Assembly (NCBI GenBank): GCA_023437885.1
Contig: JAEZFH010000345.1
Location: 1 to 10,015 of the forward strand
Direction: 5' to 3'
Source of the DNA: Bacillota bacterium
GTDB taxonomy: Bacteria; Bacillota; Clostridia; Lachnospirales; Lachnospiraceae
Length of the DNA: 10,015 nt
The notes below the pieces were generated by a model, which did no database searches, was not told the DNA's origin, and saw only the letters and a list, made by a program, of their open reading frames with translations. Below are positions 1 through 6,486 of this stretch, piece by piece (the stretch's first letter is position 1; every line of letters begins with the position of its first letter). A program made the translations under genes and the position numbers.

Positions 1-84
1 AATATAGAACAATCAAAGCTGGAGCCACTCATGCCGTGGTCAAAAATACTCCCGGCTGATTGTTACAGCAAGCGTCGCAAATAA
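1..84 (+). CDS. IS66 family transposase (TnpC), C-terminal end only
   Basis: Frame 1 is open from the window edge to TAA at 82-84 and gives 27 residues, including LEPLMPWSKILPADC and a basic tail. The pattern 'L-x-x-L-M-P-W-S-x-x-L-P' is the characteristic end of IS66-family TnpC transposases (IS66 C-terminal element). The DDE catalytic core would lie upstream of the window. The call is supported by the 23-bp sequence just downstream, which ends like an IS66 terminal inverted repeat. Whether the full gene is intact cannot be judged from here. Confidence 0.7.
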   Translation, partial: NIEQSKLEPLMPWSKILPADCYSKRRK

Positions 85-104
85 GCGGCGCTTAAAATTT
101 ACTA

Positions 105-127
105 GGAGCGTATGATTTGACGCTTAC
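105..127 (+). mobile_element. IS66 right terminal inverted repeat and element end
   Basis: Read on the minus strand this segment begins GTAAGCGTCAAATC. IS66-family elements typically start with GTAAGCG, so the element ends at 127. Directly after it, at 128, an IS481 transposase reading frame resumes in mid-gene, which places the end independently of the repeat motif. IS66 elements usually duplicate 8 bp of target, so 128-135 (CTTGTTTC) should also occur just outside the other end of the element. Confidence 0.65.
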
Positions 128-877
128 CTTGTTTCTGCCGGGGGAGTAAGATCCATATGGCAGAGACACGACATCGAAACCTTTGAAAAAAGACTTAAAA
201 AACTTGAAGAAAAAGCTGCAAAGGAAGGCATCCTGTATACTGAGGAACAATTAGCAGCACTCGAAAAAGCAAAGCAGGAAAAGAATATTTCTATAGATGA
301 AATTGATACGCAGCATCCTGGGTACCTGATTGCGCAGGACACATTCTATGTAGGATATATCAAAGGAGTCGGAAGGATATACCAGCAAACTGCTATCGAC
401 ACATATTCTGCAGTAGGATTTGCCAAGCTGTATACAGCAAAAATTCCCGTAACTGCTGCGGATATTTTGAATGACAGGGTTTTGCCATTCTTTGAAAGCC
501 ATATGATACCGGTTATGAGGGTATTAACGGACAGAGGGACAGAATATTGTGGAGCTCCTGAGAAACATTTATATGAGCTGTTTTTGCAGATGAACGACAT
601 TGAACACACGATGACAAAAGCTAAAAGTCCTCAAACTAATGGCATTTGTGAGCGTTTCAACCAAACCCTGCTGAATGAGTTTTATAAGGTAGCTTTCAGG
701 AAAACCATATATAAATCAGTGGAGCAACTGCAGGAGGATCTTGACTTCTACATGCTTCAATATAATGAGGAGCGCACTCACCAAGGCAAAAGGTGTAAAG
801 GTAAGACACCGATGCAGACTTTCCTTGACAACCTTCACTTAGCCAGGGAAAAGATTTTAAGCAACCCTGCGAGCTAA
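128..877 (+). pseudogene. IS481 family transposase, 5'-truncated by IS66 insertion
   Basis: The frame is open from the IS66 junction to TAA at 875-877, giving about 249 residues of an IS481-type DDE transposase. Family members are usually about 330-370 residues. The missing part is the N-terminal helix-turn-helix region. Visible family motifs include GVRSIWQRHDIETF near the junction, HPGYLIAQDTFYVG and GVGRIYQQTAIDTYS before the first catalytic Asp region. DRGTEYCG holds the second catalytic Asp, and KSPQTNGICERFNQ holds the catalytic Glu. The end, ERTHQGKRCKGKTPMQTF, is also typical. No stop or frameshift lies within the retained part, so loss seems recent and due only to truncation. A TTG at 467 is merely an internal codon, not a start. 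Confidence 0.85.
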
Positions 878-1061
878 TTTTGTGGGGTCTAGCCCGTCCG
901 GCAATGAGGACGAGCCCTCAGGGCGGTGGGGGTGGTTTTAAGAAAGTTTCAAGCTAGGCGCCAGCTTGATTCATATAGAAAGCACCCTCATTTTGAAGGT
1001 GCTGACTAAACAAAACTTAATATTTCCCAGGGGAGTGTCAACTCAAGTACCGTTCAGGACA
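878..1061 (+). mobile_element. IS481 3' non-coding end and probable right terminal repeat
   Basis: This stretch follows the IS481 transposase stop. It contains two hairpins: CAAGCT/AGCTTG at 950-968 and AGCACC.TCA/TGAAGGTGCT at 981-1003. The second lacks a T-tract, so it is at best a weak terminator. The last bases, up to GTTCAGGACA at 1052-1061, read on the minus strand as TGTCCTGAACGGTACTTGAG. The 5'-TGT terminus is what IS481 ends usually show. The left end is outside the window or lost, so the repeat cannot be paired and the boundary is an inference. Confidence 0.45.
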
Positions 1062-1146
1062 CCTAAAGACGCTGGCTTTCACTTTTTGTTCAAGCCACTA
1101 CGCCTTTGCCTCTTTTGCTGCCCCTAAAGGGACAACGTACTACTTG
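1062..1146 (-). mobile_element. 3' flank of IS200 tnpA, possible right-end segment
   Basis: This lies downstream of tnpA in its direction of transcription. It contains a small palindrome CCCTAAAGGG (1122-1131). A second one, ACCCTT/AAGGGT (1149-1163), overlaps the tnpA stop. IS200/IS605 elements carry small imperfect hairpins near each end as TnpA recognition sites, so these are candidates. The segment reads on the minus strand GCCAGCGTCTTTAGG and then meets the presumed IS481 terminus. It may therefore be the IS200 end interrupted by IS481. The true element end was not determined. Confidence 0.35.
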
Positions 1147-1602
1147 CTACCCTTTAAAAGGGTCCTCGTATTCCTTCACACTTAATTTATCCATCGCTAT
1201 ATCATGATTCTCCTGTTCCTGAATGTATTTCCTTATGGTTGCTTCATTTAACCCTACTGTGCTGACATAATATCCTTCTGCCCAGAAATGCCTGTTTCCA
1301 AACTTGTACTTCAAGTTTGCATGCTTATCGAAGACCATTAATGCGCTTTTTCCTTTTAAATATCCCATAAAACTTGATACACTCATCTTTGGTGGTATGC
1401 TTAGCAGCATATGTATATGATCTGACATCAAATGTCCTTCGATTATTTCCACTCCTTTGTAACTGCATAGCTGCTTCAATATATCTCTTATGCTTTCTTT
1501 GTATTGATTGTATATTATTTTTCGTCTATACTTGGGAGTGAACACGATGTGATACTTGCACATCCATTTTGTGTGTGCTAAGCTATTTTCTTTGTGTGCC
1601 AT
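1147..1602 (-). CDS. tnpA: IS200/IS605 family transposase TnpA (Y1 HUH transposase)
   Basis: The 151-residue protein has the standard length for a single-gene IS200 element. It is a single-strand transposase that cuts and joins one DNA strand through a 5'-phosphotyrosine. Visible features are the N-terminal HTKWMCKYHIVFTPKYRRK-like start (residues 9-28), the metal-binding HUH motif HIH at residues 62-64 within MSDHIHMLLSIPP, and the aromatic segment RHFWAEGYYVSTVG (104-117). The catalytic Tyr is at about 126 in IRKYIQEQE. No stop, frameshift or missing catalytic residue is seen, so it may be active. The ATG at 1602 is preceded by AAAGGA about 11 nt upstream, which is buried in a hairpin. No tnpB/omega-RNA gene lies next to it, as expected for the IS200 group. 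Confidence 0.95.
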   Translation of the reverse strand: MAHKENSLAHTKWMCKYHIVFTPKYRRKIIYNQYKESIRDILKQLCSYKGVEIIEGHLMSDHIHMLLSIPPKMSVSSFMGYLKGKSALMVFDKHANLKYKFGNRHFWAEGYYVSTVGLNEATIRKYIQEQENHDIAMDKLSVKEYEDPFKG

Positions 1603-1606
1603 TTAG

Positions 1607-1663
1607 TCATCATTCCTTTCTTATAGTAGTAGCCTGAACAACTCTATTATAAGGGAATGATGA
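1607..1663 (-). promoter_or_regulatory. 5'-UTR hairpin sequestering the tnpA ribosome binding site
   Basis: Arms at 1607-1626 and 1644-1663 pair over 20 positions with three mismatches. The first ten pairs (TCATCATTCC with GGAATGATGA) are perfect. On the tnpA mRNA the downstream arm holds the AAAGGAATG Shine-Dalgarno sequence just before the start codon, so the folded leader would block ribosome access. Known IS200 elements repress their transposase through such a leader hairpin. Here the pairing is read directly from sequence; the effect on translation is inferred. Confidence 0.7.
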
Positions 1664-1686
1664 TTTTTTGTATAACATCTGTCGCG

Positions 1687-1703
1687 CACCCGCATAGCGG
1701 GTG
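1687..1703. repeat. Perfect 7-bp hairpin, candidate IS200 left-end TnpA site
   Basis: CACCCGC (1687-1693) and GCGGGTG (1697-1703) are separated by ATA. It lies upstream of tnpA, where IS200-type elements carry the hairpin bound by TnpA at the left end. It is GC-rich compared with its surroundings. The element tip itself was not located. Confidence 0.4.
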
Positions 1704-1754
1704 GTTCTTTGTTTCGCTTGCTACGCGCGCTCAACAGGCTAAAGCCCATAACAG

Positions 1755-1789
1755 GACTGGCTGCGGCCTCCACCGCAGCCAGTCTTTTT
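1755..1789 (+). terminator. Strong Rho-independent terminator
   Basis: A perfect 12-bp stem, GACTGGCTGCGG (1755-1766) with CCGCAGCCAGTC (1773-1784), has a 6-nt loop and is followed by TTTTT. The T-tract is only on the plus strand, so it stops plus-strand transcription. There is no intact plus-strand gene directly upstream. It is probably a leftover of the locus the insertion sequences entered, or insulation at the IS200 left end. Confidence 0.75.
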
Positions 1790-2045
1790 AATTGATTACT
1801 CATCGCTTCATCACTGTTATAAACGTAAATTGAGTAAGGTCATAAGCACACTAATATTTTACAAAATATAAGACGTGAAAGATCGCCTCCACGTCAAAAA
1901 CACATTTTCACATCATATCTCTCAAGCTTCAGATACGTCAGCATTACAGCCTCTGCAACAGGATTATTACCTCCACGTGCCTAGAGGAGACAAAAAAGAT
2001 GCCGGCTGAACCTGGTCCCCCTTGGCGGAAGTGTAATGTTCGAAA
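1790..2045. other. Non-coding stretch between IS200 and the MerR gene
   Basis: No intact gene is visible. It holds a 6-bp hairpin GACGTG/CACGTC (1872-1895), a short relic of coding sequence on the minus strand (annotated separately at 1944-2018), and a weak dyad TGTAAT...ATTATACA (2033-2053) at the end of the MerR gene that lacks a T-tract. Terminator function for the last one is doubtful. Confidence 0.5.
1944..2018 (-). pseudogene. Relic with RlmD/TrmA-like C-terminal motif (copy 1)
   Basis: The minus strand reads IFFVSSRHVEVIILLQRL then stop. The 'HVE-x-x-x-x-L' pattern is the conserved C-terminal motif of RNA uracil-5-methyltransferases of the RumA/RlmD/TrmA group, where the Glu acts as general base. 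Only about 24 residues are readable. A second, better preserved copy lies at 7129-7197, with shared DNA blocks CATCTTTTTT and AGGCACGTGGAG. With so little sequence the family assignment is tentative; it could be another repeated relic. Confidence 0.3.
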
Positions 2046-2792
2046 TTATACATTTCCTTTATCAAGAGAGCTTTTTACATAATTTGAAATGGCCTCTTTA
2101 ATAAACTTAGAAAAGCCTTTTTTAATTTCTTCAAGATGGTTTCGGAAAGCTTCACTGTTTACATAATAATCACCGAGCTTCGCAAAGCGATCAAAAGTAT
2201 AAATGCCGCCATGAGTTTTGTTAAGAAAGTTATGGTATTCCTTTACAGCATTCTGAACCTTAATGGATGATGGCTCCTGTCCCACCAATTCAGCAAGCTT
2301 AAGCATATGCGCTTGCATCGCATCTGATATATCCCGTTTCATGTCATCAGGTATACTGTTGAGAATTTTTGTACCGTAATTCATTTCATTTTTACTAAAC
2401 ATGACCGGATATTCTTTTGTTTTTTGCTCTAAGCTGTTCCAGATAGCTTCATAGAGTTTATCTAAAATATCAGCTGTATCAGATACTGCCGATTTGAGTA
2501 ACATGAGTTTTTCATCTATCTTTTCTTTTTCTTTTTCTAGATGCTCAATTTGCATTTTAAGTGCTGCTGCCCGATCATATGCAGGATCATCAATAATGGC
2601 TTTAATCTGTATGAGAGACAAACCCAAATCCTTTAAAAACAGAATCAGGTGCATTTGTAAAAAGTCATTACCACTATATTCTCTTCGATTGTTCGCATCA
2701 CATCTAGATGGAGAATGCAGACCGATTTCATCGTAATAGTGTAATGTACGAATGCTTACTCCCATTAACTCAGCAAATTTAGTTATTTTCAT
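2046..2792 (-). CDS. MerR family regulator with TipAS-like ligand-binding domain
   Basis: The 248-residue protein begins with a MerR winged helix-turn-helix: KITKFAELMGVSIRTLHYYD (residues 2-21), then EIGLHSPSR and the wing NNRREYSGNDFLQ. A charged helix at about residues 75-110 (LKMQIEHLEKEKEKIDEKLMLL) fits the antiparallel dimerisation coiled coil. The C-terminal half, about 125-240, contains EYHNFLNKTHGGIYTFD and resembles the TipAS antibiotic-recognition domain, which binds small hydrophobic ligands. No Cys cluster is present, so a metal sensor is unlikely. The ATG at 2792 is chosen because GAGGG lies 5 nt upstream. An in-frame TTG four codons earlier falls within that ribosome binding site. 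The gene diverges from hslO and probably controls it, and itself, through the shared operator. Confidence 0.88.
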   Translation of the reverse strand: MKITKFAELMGVSIRTLHYYDEIGLHSPSRCDANNRREYSGNDFLQMHLILFLKDLGLSLIQIKAIIDDPAYDRAAALKMQIEHLEKEKEKIDEKLMLLKSAVSDTADILDKLYEAIWNSLEQKTKEYPVMFSKNEMNYGTKILNSIPDDMKRDISDAMQAHMLKLAELVGQEPSSIKVQNAVKEYHNFLNKTHGGIYTFDRFAKLGDYYVNSEAFRNHLEEIKKGFSKFIKEAISNYVKSSLDKGNV

Positions 2793-2794
2793 AG

Positions 2795-2826
2795 TTTCCC
2801 TCAAAAAACTTTTCCCTCAAAAAAAA
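2795..2826 (-). repeat. Tandem 16-bp duplication carrying the MerR ribosome binding site
   Basis: TTTCCCTCAAAAAACT (2795-2810) is followed directly by TTTCCCTCAAAAAAAA (2811-2826), 14 of 16 identical. On the minus strand this gives two copies of TTTTTTGAGGGAAA. The proximal one has proper spacing to the MerR start codon; the distal one is 21 nt from it. It probably arose by replication slippage. Confidence 0.7.
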
Positions 2827-2829
2827 TAC

Positions 2830-2860
2830 TTGAACATAACGTTACGTTATATTTTAAACT
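2830..2860 (+). promoter_or_regulatory. MerR-type promoter/operator for hslO
   Basis: The -35 is TTGAAC (2830-2835), the spacer is exactly 19 bp (2836-2854) and the -10 is TAAACT (2855-2860). The spacer starts with a palindrome ATAACG-TTA-CGTTAT (2836-2850). A 19-20-bp spacer with the dyad between -35 and -10 is the hallmark of promoters activated by MerR-family DNA distortion. The promoter faces hslO. A possible minus-strand promoter for the regulator gene (-35 AAACAA as read on plus, 2868-2873; -10 2846-2851) overlaps the dyad, so the regulator may repress itself. Confidence 0.7.
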
Positions 2861-2880
2861 GTATAAGAAACAACAGTTTA
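2855..2880. repeat. 8-bp perfect inverted repeat upstream of hslO
   Basis: TAAACTGT (2855-2862) and ACAGTTTA (2873-2880) are perfect complements around a 10-nt loop. The left arm overlaps the proposed -10, so it is unlikely to form in the full RNA. It could be a second protein-binding dyad or a chance repeat in AT-rich DNA. Confidence 0.4.
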
Positions 2881-2898
2881 TGTCAAGGAGTGATTTCT

Positions 2899-3753
2899 AT
2901 GAATAATTATGTTATGAATGCATTTGGATATAACAAACGAGCCCGCATTTTTTGCAGTGAAACGACTGACCTCATAAGGCAGATTCAGAATGATTTGCAG
3001 TTTGGACTAACACCTGAACCCGTATATCTGGAATTTGTATCTGCCATGAGTGTCATTTCAGGTTTGCTTTCGGACAGTGATAAATTATACATCAAGTTTA
3101 CAGGTGATCACCCTGACCGGCAAATGTCAGGTGTAGTTGATGCCAACGGCAATATAAGGGGCCTAATCAATGAAGGATTTATCCCTTCGGAAGCTAAAAC
3201 AGTGTTTGGCAAAAGCGGTTTTATCACTGTAAGGCGGGAACCCGGACATTTCGGCGGATATACTGGAATTGTTGAAATGCCGTATACCTCTGTTGCCAAG
3301 AACCTGGAAAACTATTTTAGAAGAAGTGAACAATTACCAACATATATAAGGTTGTTTCTAAAACTTGACAGTAGTAGAAATGTTGTATTGTCAAGAGGTG
3401 TTATGCTTCAGCTTTTGCCGGGAGAACCCACATCGATTATTACGGATTTTAACAGTGTAATTACAAAAAACCTAAGTCTTTTCCAGAATCCAAATATTAG
3501 GATTGGTGCAGACATGTGGAACAAGCTGCTGAATTCAGACTTTAACTATATGTCTCAGAAATCTGTTCAGTATCACTGTGATTGTACAAAAGAGCAGTAT
3601 TATAGTATTATCTTCTCCTTATCGCCATCAGAAATAGATGAAATCCAGACAAAAAAGCAAACACTCGAAGCTGCATGTTCATTGTGTGGCAAAAAATATT
3701 GCTTTCCGTATAATGAGGTTGCTGATCTATTCGGTATACCTGTTGCAAAGTAG
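2899..3753 (+). CDS. hslO: Hsp33 family redox-regulated chaperone
   Basis: The 284-residue protein is close to the usual Hsp33 length of about 290. Hsp33 is a cytoplasmic holdase switched on when its zinc-binding cysteines are oxidised and the protein unfolds under oxidative and heat or bleach stress. The redox switch is complete: C227-D-C229 and C260-S-L-C263, the family pattern CxC-x(27-32)-CxxC with 30 residues between. The N-terminal body contains the conserved segment GVVDANGNIRGLI (78-90). FGKSGFITVRRE and GGYTGIVEM follow, also family-like. Extra Cys residues occur at 19 and 268. The start is ATG at 2899 with AAGGAG 8 nt upstream. A longer open frame back to 2752 is rejected because it would overlap the divergent regulator and the promoter. 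Transcription ends at the hairpin at 3804-3846. Confidence 0.93.
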   Translation: MNNYVMNAFGYNKRARIFCSETTDLIRQIQNDLQFGLTPEPVYLEFVSAMSVISGLLSDSDKLYIKFTGDHPDRQMSGVVDANGNIRGLINEGFIPSEAKTVFGKSGFITVRREPGHFGGYTGIVEMPYTSVAKNLENYFRRSEQLPTYIRLFLKLDSSRNVVLSRGVMLQLLPGEPTSIITDFNSVITKNLSLFQNPNIRIGADMWNKLLNSDFNYMSQKSVQYHCDCTKEQYYSIIFSLSPSEIDEIQTKKQTLEAACSLCGKKYCFPYNEVADLFGIPVAK

Positions 3754-3803
3754 TTTTTGTTTAAGATATATACTACAGCAGCGGCAATATGATACTCTTC
3801 AAC

Positions 3804-3853
3804 ATGATAACTAAAGAGCCTTAACTACGGGCTTTTTAGTTATCATATCCTTT
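3804..3853 (+). terminator. Rho-independent terminator of hslO
   Basis: A 17-bp stem, ATGATAACTAAAGAGCC (3804-3820) with GGCTTTTTAGTTATCAT (3830-3846), has one mismatch and a loop of about 9 nt. It is followed by ATCCTTTTG. It lies 50 bp after the hslO stop. The T-run is short but the stem is long. Confidence 0.75.
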
Positions 3854-4196
3854 TGTATAGTTAAAGATTGGCGTTTTTCCGCAATTATTACAGCATTATC
3901 CTAATTACTTCTTTCCTAAGATTCTAACCAGGAGTATCCCCATATCCTTCAATAATTTGGGATTGCCACTTGTGGTTCGGGAATTTATTTAAGAACTGCT
4001 TTTTTATCTCTTCAAGGGTGACTATGCAATTATCGCAACTTCAAAACCTTTAAACGCCTTGTATTTTCAAGGCTTCACCCACGTTCAATTCTTACAACCG
4101 CCTCACAATGCCTTGAGTAGACAATAATGATATCGATTTAGGCTGGCATCCCCTTGGTGTTTGCATCGTTTCTGCGAGTTTACAGTACGAGTAGCC
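3854..4196. other. Gene-free stretch between hslO and the fucosidase gene
   Basis: No supported gene. The minus strand is open for 38 codons at 3924-4040, containing CDNCIVTLEEIKKQFLNKF. It has a protein-like look but no start codon or recognised family, and is probably a relic. A 6-bp hairpin GCCTTG/CAAGGC lies at 4056-4073. No convincing terminator with a T-tract was found after the fucosidase stop. Confidence 0.45.
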
Positions 4197-5648
4197 TCAT
4201 AATTGGCAGTTACAATTAACAACTATAGTTGGTATGGGTGTATTATTAAGCTGTCCCGATAAAGTTACAACCGTATCAGACCCAACATTTTCAATCTGTA
4301 CAGGACTATTATCATCGAGCAAATATGCATCACCAAATATTGATATATCCTTAATTTTAAATACATTTTCTTTTGGTTGGCATAAAATCATAATGAACAG
4401 CTTATTATCCTTTTTTGTAAAGCGAACGACTTCTCCCATTTCAGTTATCGCTTCTGCCTGAGTCCATGGCCGAGAAGCATATATTGCATCACCATTGTGC
4501 GATAACCAATCGCCGAATTTTGACAGTCGGCTTAACTGTTCATCAGGTATTTGTGCATCATCTCCACGAGGACCCACATTAAGCAGTAAATTACCGTTTT
4601 TGGATACTGCATCAACAAAGTCAGTTAGCAATGTCTCAAAAGAAGCATAATCTTTATCGGTCTCATTCTGGTTGTATCCAAAGGAATTTCCCATTCCCCG
4701 GGTCATCTCCCATTTTTTCTTTTGGATTTCATTATATTTCGTGTACTCCGGTGTGGTAAAATCACTGTGTGAAACCGGACGTGGCAAAAGTAATGATTGG
4801 ATATCCTCTTTTTTACTAATAGCTTGTTTTATTATTAAATCCATTAAAGAGCGAACAGGTTTAAAACCCATTAACTTGCTGATGCTTTTCCAACGGTCAT
4901 TTATAACACCCTCTGGTACTGCATTATAATAATCTGCGAACAAACGAAATAATGAATCCTGACCGGCAGGCCAGCCGATATCATTCCATAAAATATCTGG
5001 TTGGTAGCGCCTGATCAGCTCTCTCACCTGTGCATCGGCATAAGCAGAGTACTTATCTCCCGGTACGGAAAATGAATAATCCATTAACGTCCTTGATATT
5101 CTTTTGCGGAAAGTCCAATCAATTCCACCTGAATAGTATATACCAAAACGCATACCCTCATTTCGAACAGCTTCAGCCAATTCGCCTATGATATCACGAT
5201 TGGTGAACCAGTCCTGTTCATAAGGATTTTCTACTTTAGTTGGCCACAGGCAAAACCCATCGTGGTGTTTTGAAACGATTACTACATATTTTGCACCTGC
5301 AGCTTTAAATTTTTTGACCCAATCATTTGGCTCCCAGAATTTCAAACTATCTGTAAACATCCGTTTAAATCCCTGATAAGGCATATCTCCATATTTAGCC
5401 TTATGGTATTGGGCGGATGGAGTATCAGAGTCCTTTATAGCATTCCAATATCCTTCGGCGTATGGATACACCAACATTGCACGATCGTAGTCTGTTTTCA
5501 GCTTTTCAATAAAGTTTCCTGCAGGTGCGAAACCTGGGACAGAATAAAGCCCCCAGTGTATGAATATACCAAACTTGGAATCTTGAAACCACTCTGGCAT
5601 GCAGTGCGAATTTAACGATTCTCTTGTCGCCTGATATTTCTTATCCAT
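4197..5648 (-). CDS. Alpha-L-fucosidase, glycoside hydrolase family 29
   Basis: The 483-residue protein hydrolyses alpha-L-fucosides by a retaining mechanism. GH29 landmarks are present in order: KFGIFIHWGLYSVPGF (25-40), VIVSKHHDGFCLWPT (123-137), RFGIYYSGGIDW (167-178), and PDILWNDIGWP (217-227). D223 in this last motif is the expected nucleophile. WEMTRGMGNSFGYN (313-326) and NGNLLLNVGPRGD (351-363) follow. The acid/base Glu is variable in this family and is not assigned. There is no signal peptide or membrane segment, so the enzyme should be cytoplasmic and act on imported fucosides. The C-terminal 100 residues form the usual beta domain. The ATG at 5648 has AAGGAG 8 nt upstream, inside the 3' end of the upstream MerR gene. 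The 5-bp gap indicates one operon and likely translational coupling. True substrate, fucoside or another glycoside, cannot be told from sequence. Confidence 0.93.
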   Translation of the reverse strand: MDKKYQATRESLNSHCMPEWFQDSKFGIFIHWGLYSVPGFAPAGNFIEKLKTDYDRAMLVYPYAEGYWNAIKDSDTPSAQYHKAKYGDMPYQGFKRMFTDSLKFWEPNDWVKKFKAAGAKYVVIVSKHHDGFCLWPTKVENPYEQDWFTNRDIIGELAEAVRNEGMRFGIYYSGGIDWTFRKRISRTLMDYSFSVPGDKYSAYADAQVRELIRRYQPDILWNDIGWPAGQDSLFRLFADYYNAVPEGVINDRWKSISKLMGFKPVRSLMDLIIKQAISKKEDIQSLLLPRPVSHSDFTTPEYTKYNEIQKKKWEMTRGMGNSFGYNQNETDKDYASFETLLTDFVDAVSKNGNLLLNVGPRGDDAQIPDEQLSRLSKFGDWLSHNGDAIYASRPWTQAEAITEMGEVVRFTKKDNKLFIMILCQPKENVFKIKDISIFGDAYLLDDNSPVQIENVGSDTVVTLSGQLNNTPIPTIVVNCNCQL

Positions 5649-5653
5649 TTGAA

Positions 5654-6463
5654 CTACTCCTTCACTGACTCATTATTTGTATATAATCTAGTTAATATTC
5701 CATCTTCCTTTGCTAAGCAGTATATTTTGCAGCAATCAGTTATAAATGAATCAGCAGCTTCCATCAGTATACGAATACCTTCCGGCCAGTTATTTATGTT
5801 TTGATTAACTTGAAGATACGCATACAGATGTTGTTCATTTTGACTGGTAGCATCTTTAGCCATGTCAATCCATTGCTTTGCAAGCTCTTGTGCTGCTGGT
5901 TCATGTGGGAGAATTCCTACTGCATCAAATGCTGCTGCCTTAATCAATAAAGCCTTGTATATATGATAAAATTCTATCATCTGATCAGTGTTTTGAAATT
6001 CTTCATTAAAAATCATTCGCTGTTCCTGACTGAAATCGTATGAGCCCCAAGCAGTAACATCGTTTTCGTTAAGTTCTTTTATAAAGCTAACCAGAAGTGC
6101 CCAAGGAGGATTCTTTTTAAGTTCAATTATTTTCCGGCTGGCTTCAATAACTGCAGAGATATTATGCAGTGATTCCATTTTTCTGAACACAAATACAGAT
6201 TGATCAGTAAGTATTTTGTCAATTTCCTGCATGTCAGATAAGTTGAGAAGCTTTTCATCTATCTCTTGCAAGGAAAATCCAAGGTTTTTATAAAACATAA
6301 TTTGTTCCAGCTTTATTATGTCCTGCTTTGTATAAAACCTTCGTCCACTTTCTATTTTACCAGAAGCAGGTAAAAGGTTAATCTTGTCATAATACTGTAG
6401 AGTACGAATTGTTAATCCCGACAACTGTGCCAAATATCCAACTGAAAACGTTTGTTCCTTCAT
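5654..6463 (-). CDS. MerR family transcriptional regulator of the fucosidase operon
   Basis: The 269-residue protein has an N-terminal MerR DNA-binding domain: FSVGYLAQLSGLTIRTLQYY (6-25), then DKINLLPASG and the wing SGRRFYTKQDIIKLEQI. A dimerisation helix follows at about 75-115. The C-terminal 150 residues (with EPAAQELAKQWIDMAKDAT) resemble TipAS-like effector domains of multidrug-type MerR proteins, but more weakly than in the regulator at 2046. The ATG at 6463 is preceded by AAAGGTGA about 6 nt upstream. The gene is first in an operon with the GH29 enzyme, so the regulator most likely activates its own operon on binding a ligand, possibly an aryl-glycoside, sugar or drug. That ligand is inference. 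Its promoter carries the classic MerR architecture. Confidence 0.88.
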   Translation of the reverse strand: MKEQTFSVGYLAQLSGLTIRTLQYYDKINLLPASGKIESGRRFYTKQDIIKLEQIMFYKNLGFSLQEIDEKLLNLSDMQEIDKILTDQSVFVFRKMESLHNISAVIEASRKIIELKKNPPWALLVSFIKELNENDVTAWGSYDFSQEQRMIFNEEFQNTDQMIEFYHIYKALLIKAAAFDAVGILPHEPAAQELAKQWIDMAKDATSQNEQHLYAYLQVNQNINNWPEGIRILMEAADSFITDCCKIYCLAKEDGILTRLYTNNESVKE

Positions 6464-6486
6464 CTTATCACCTTTTCCTTTAACTT

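Noticed and set aside
467..877. Separate 136-codon transposase gene starting at TTG 467
   Set aside because: The same frame is open and matches IS481 motifs back to 128, so this is only the 3' part of the truncated transposase.
981..1003. Rho-independent terminator of the IS481 transposase
   Set aside because: The stem is acceptable (one mismatch) but GACTAAAC follows, with no T-tract, so a terminator call is not supported.
1621..1803. Small minus-strand gene of 60 codons
   Set aside because: It runs through the tnpA leader hairpin and the plus-strand terminator stem, with no ribosome binding site and no recognisable protein.
2752..2898. N-terminal extension of Hsp33
   Set aside because: The frame is open, but it would overlap the divergent MerR gene and the promoter. 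The ATG at 2899 has an ideal ribosome binding site and gives normal family length.
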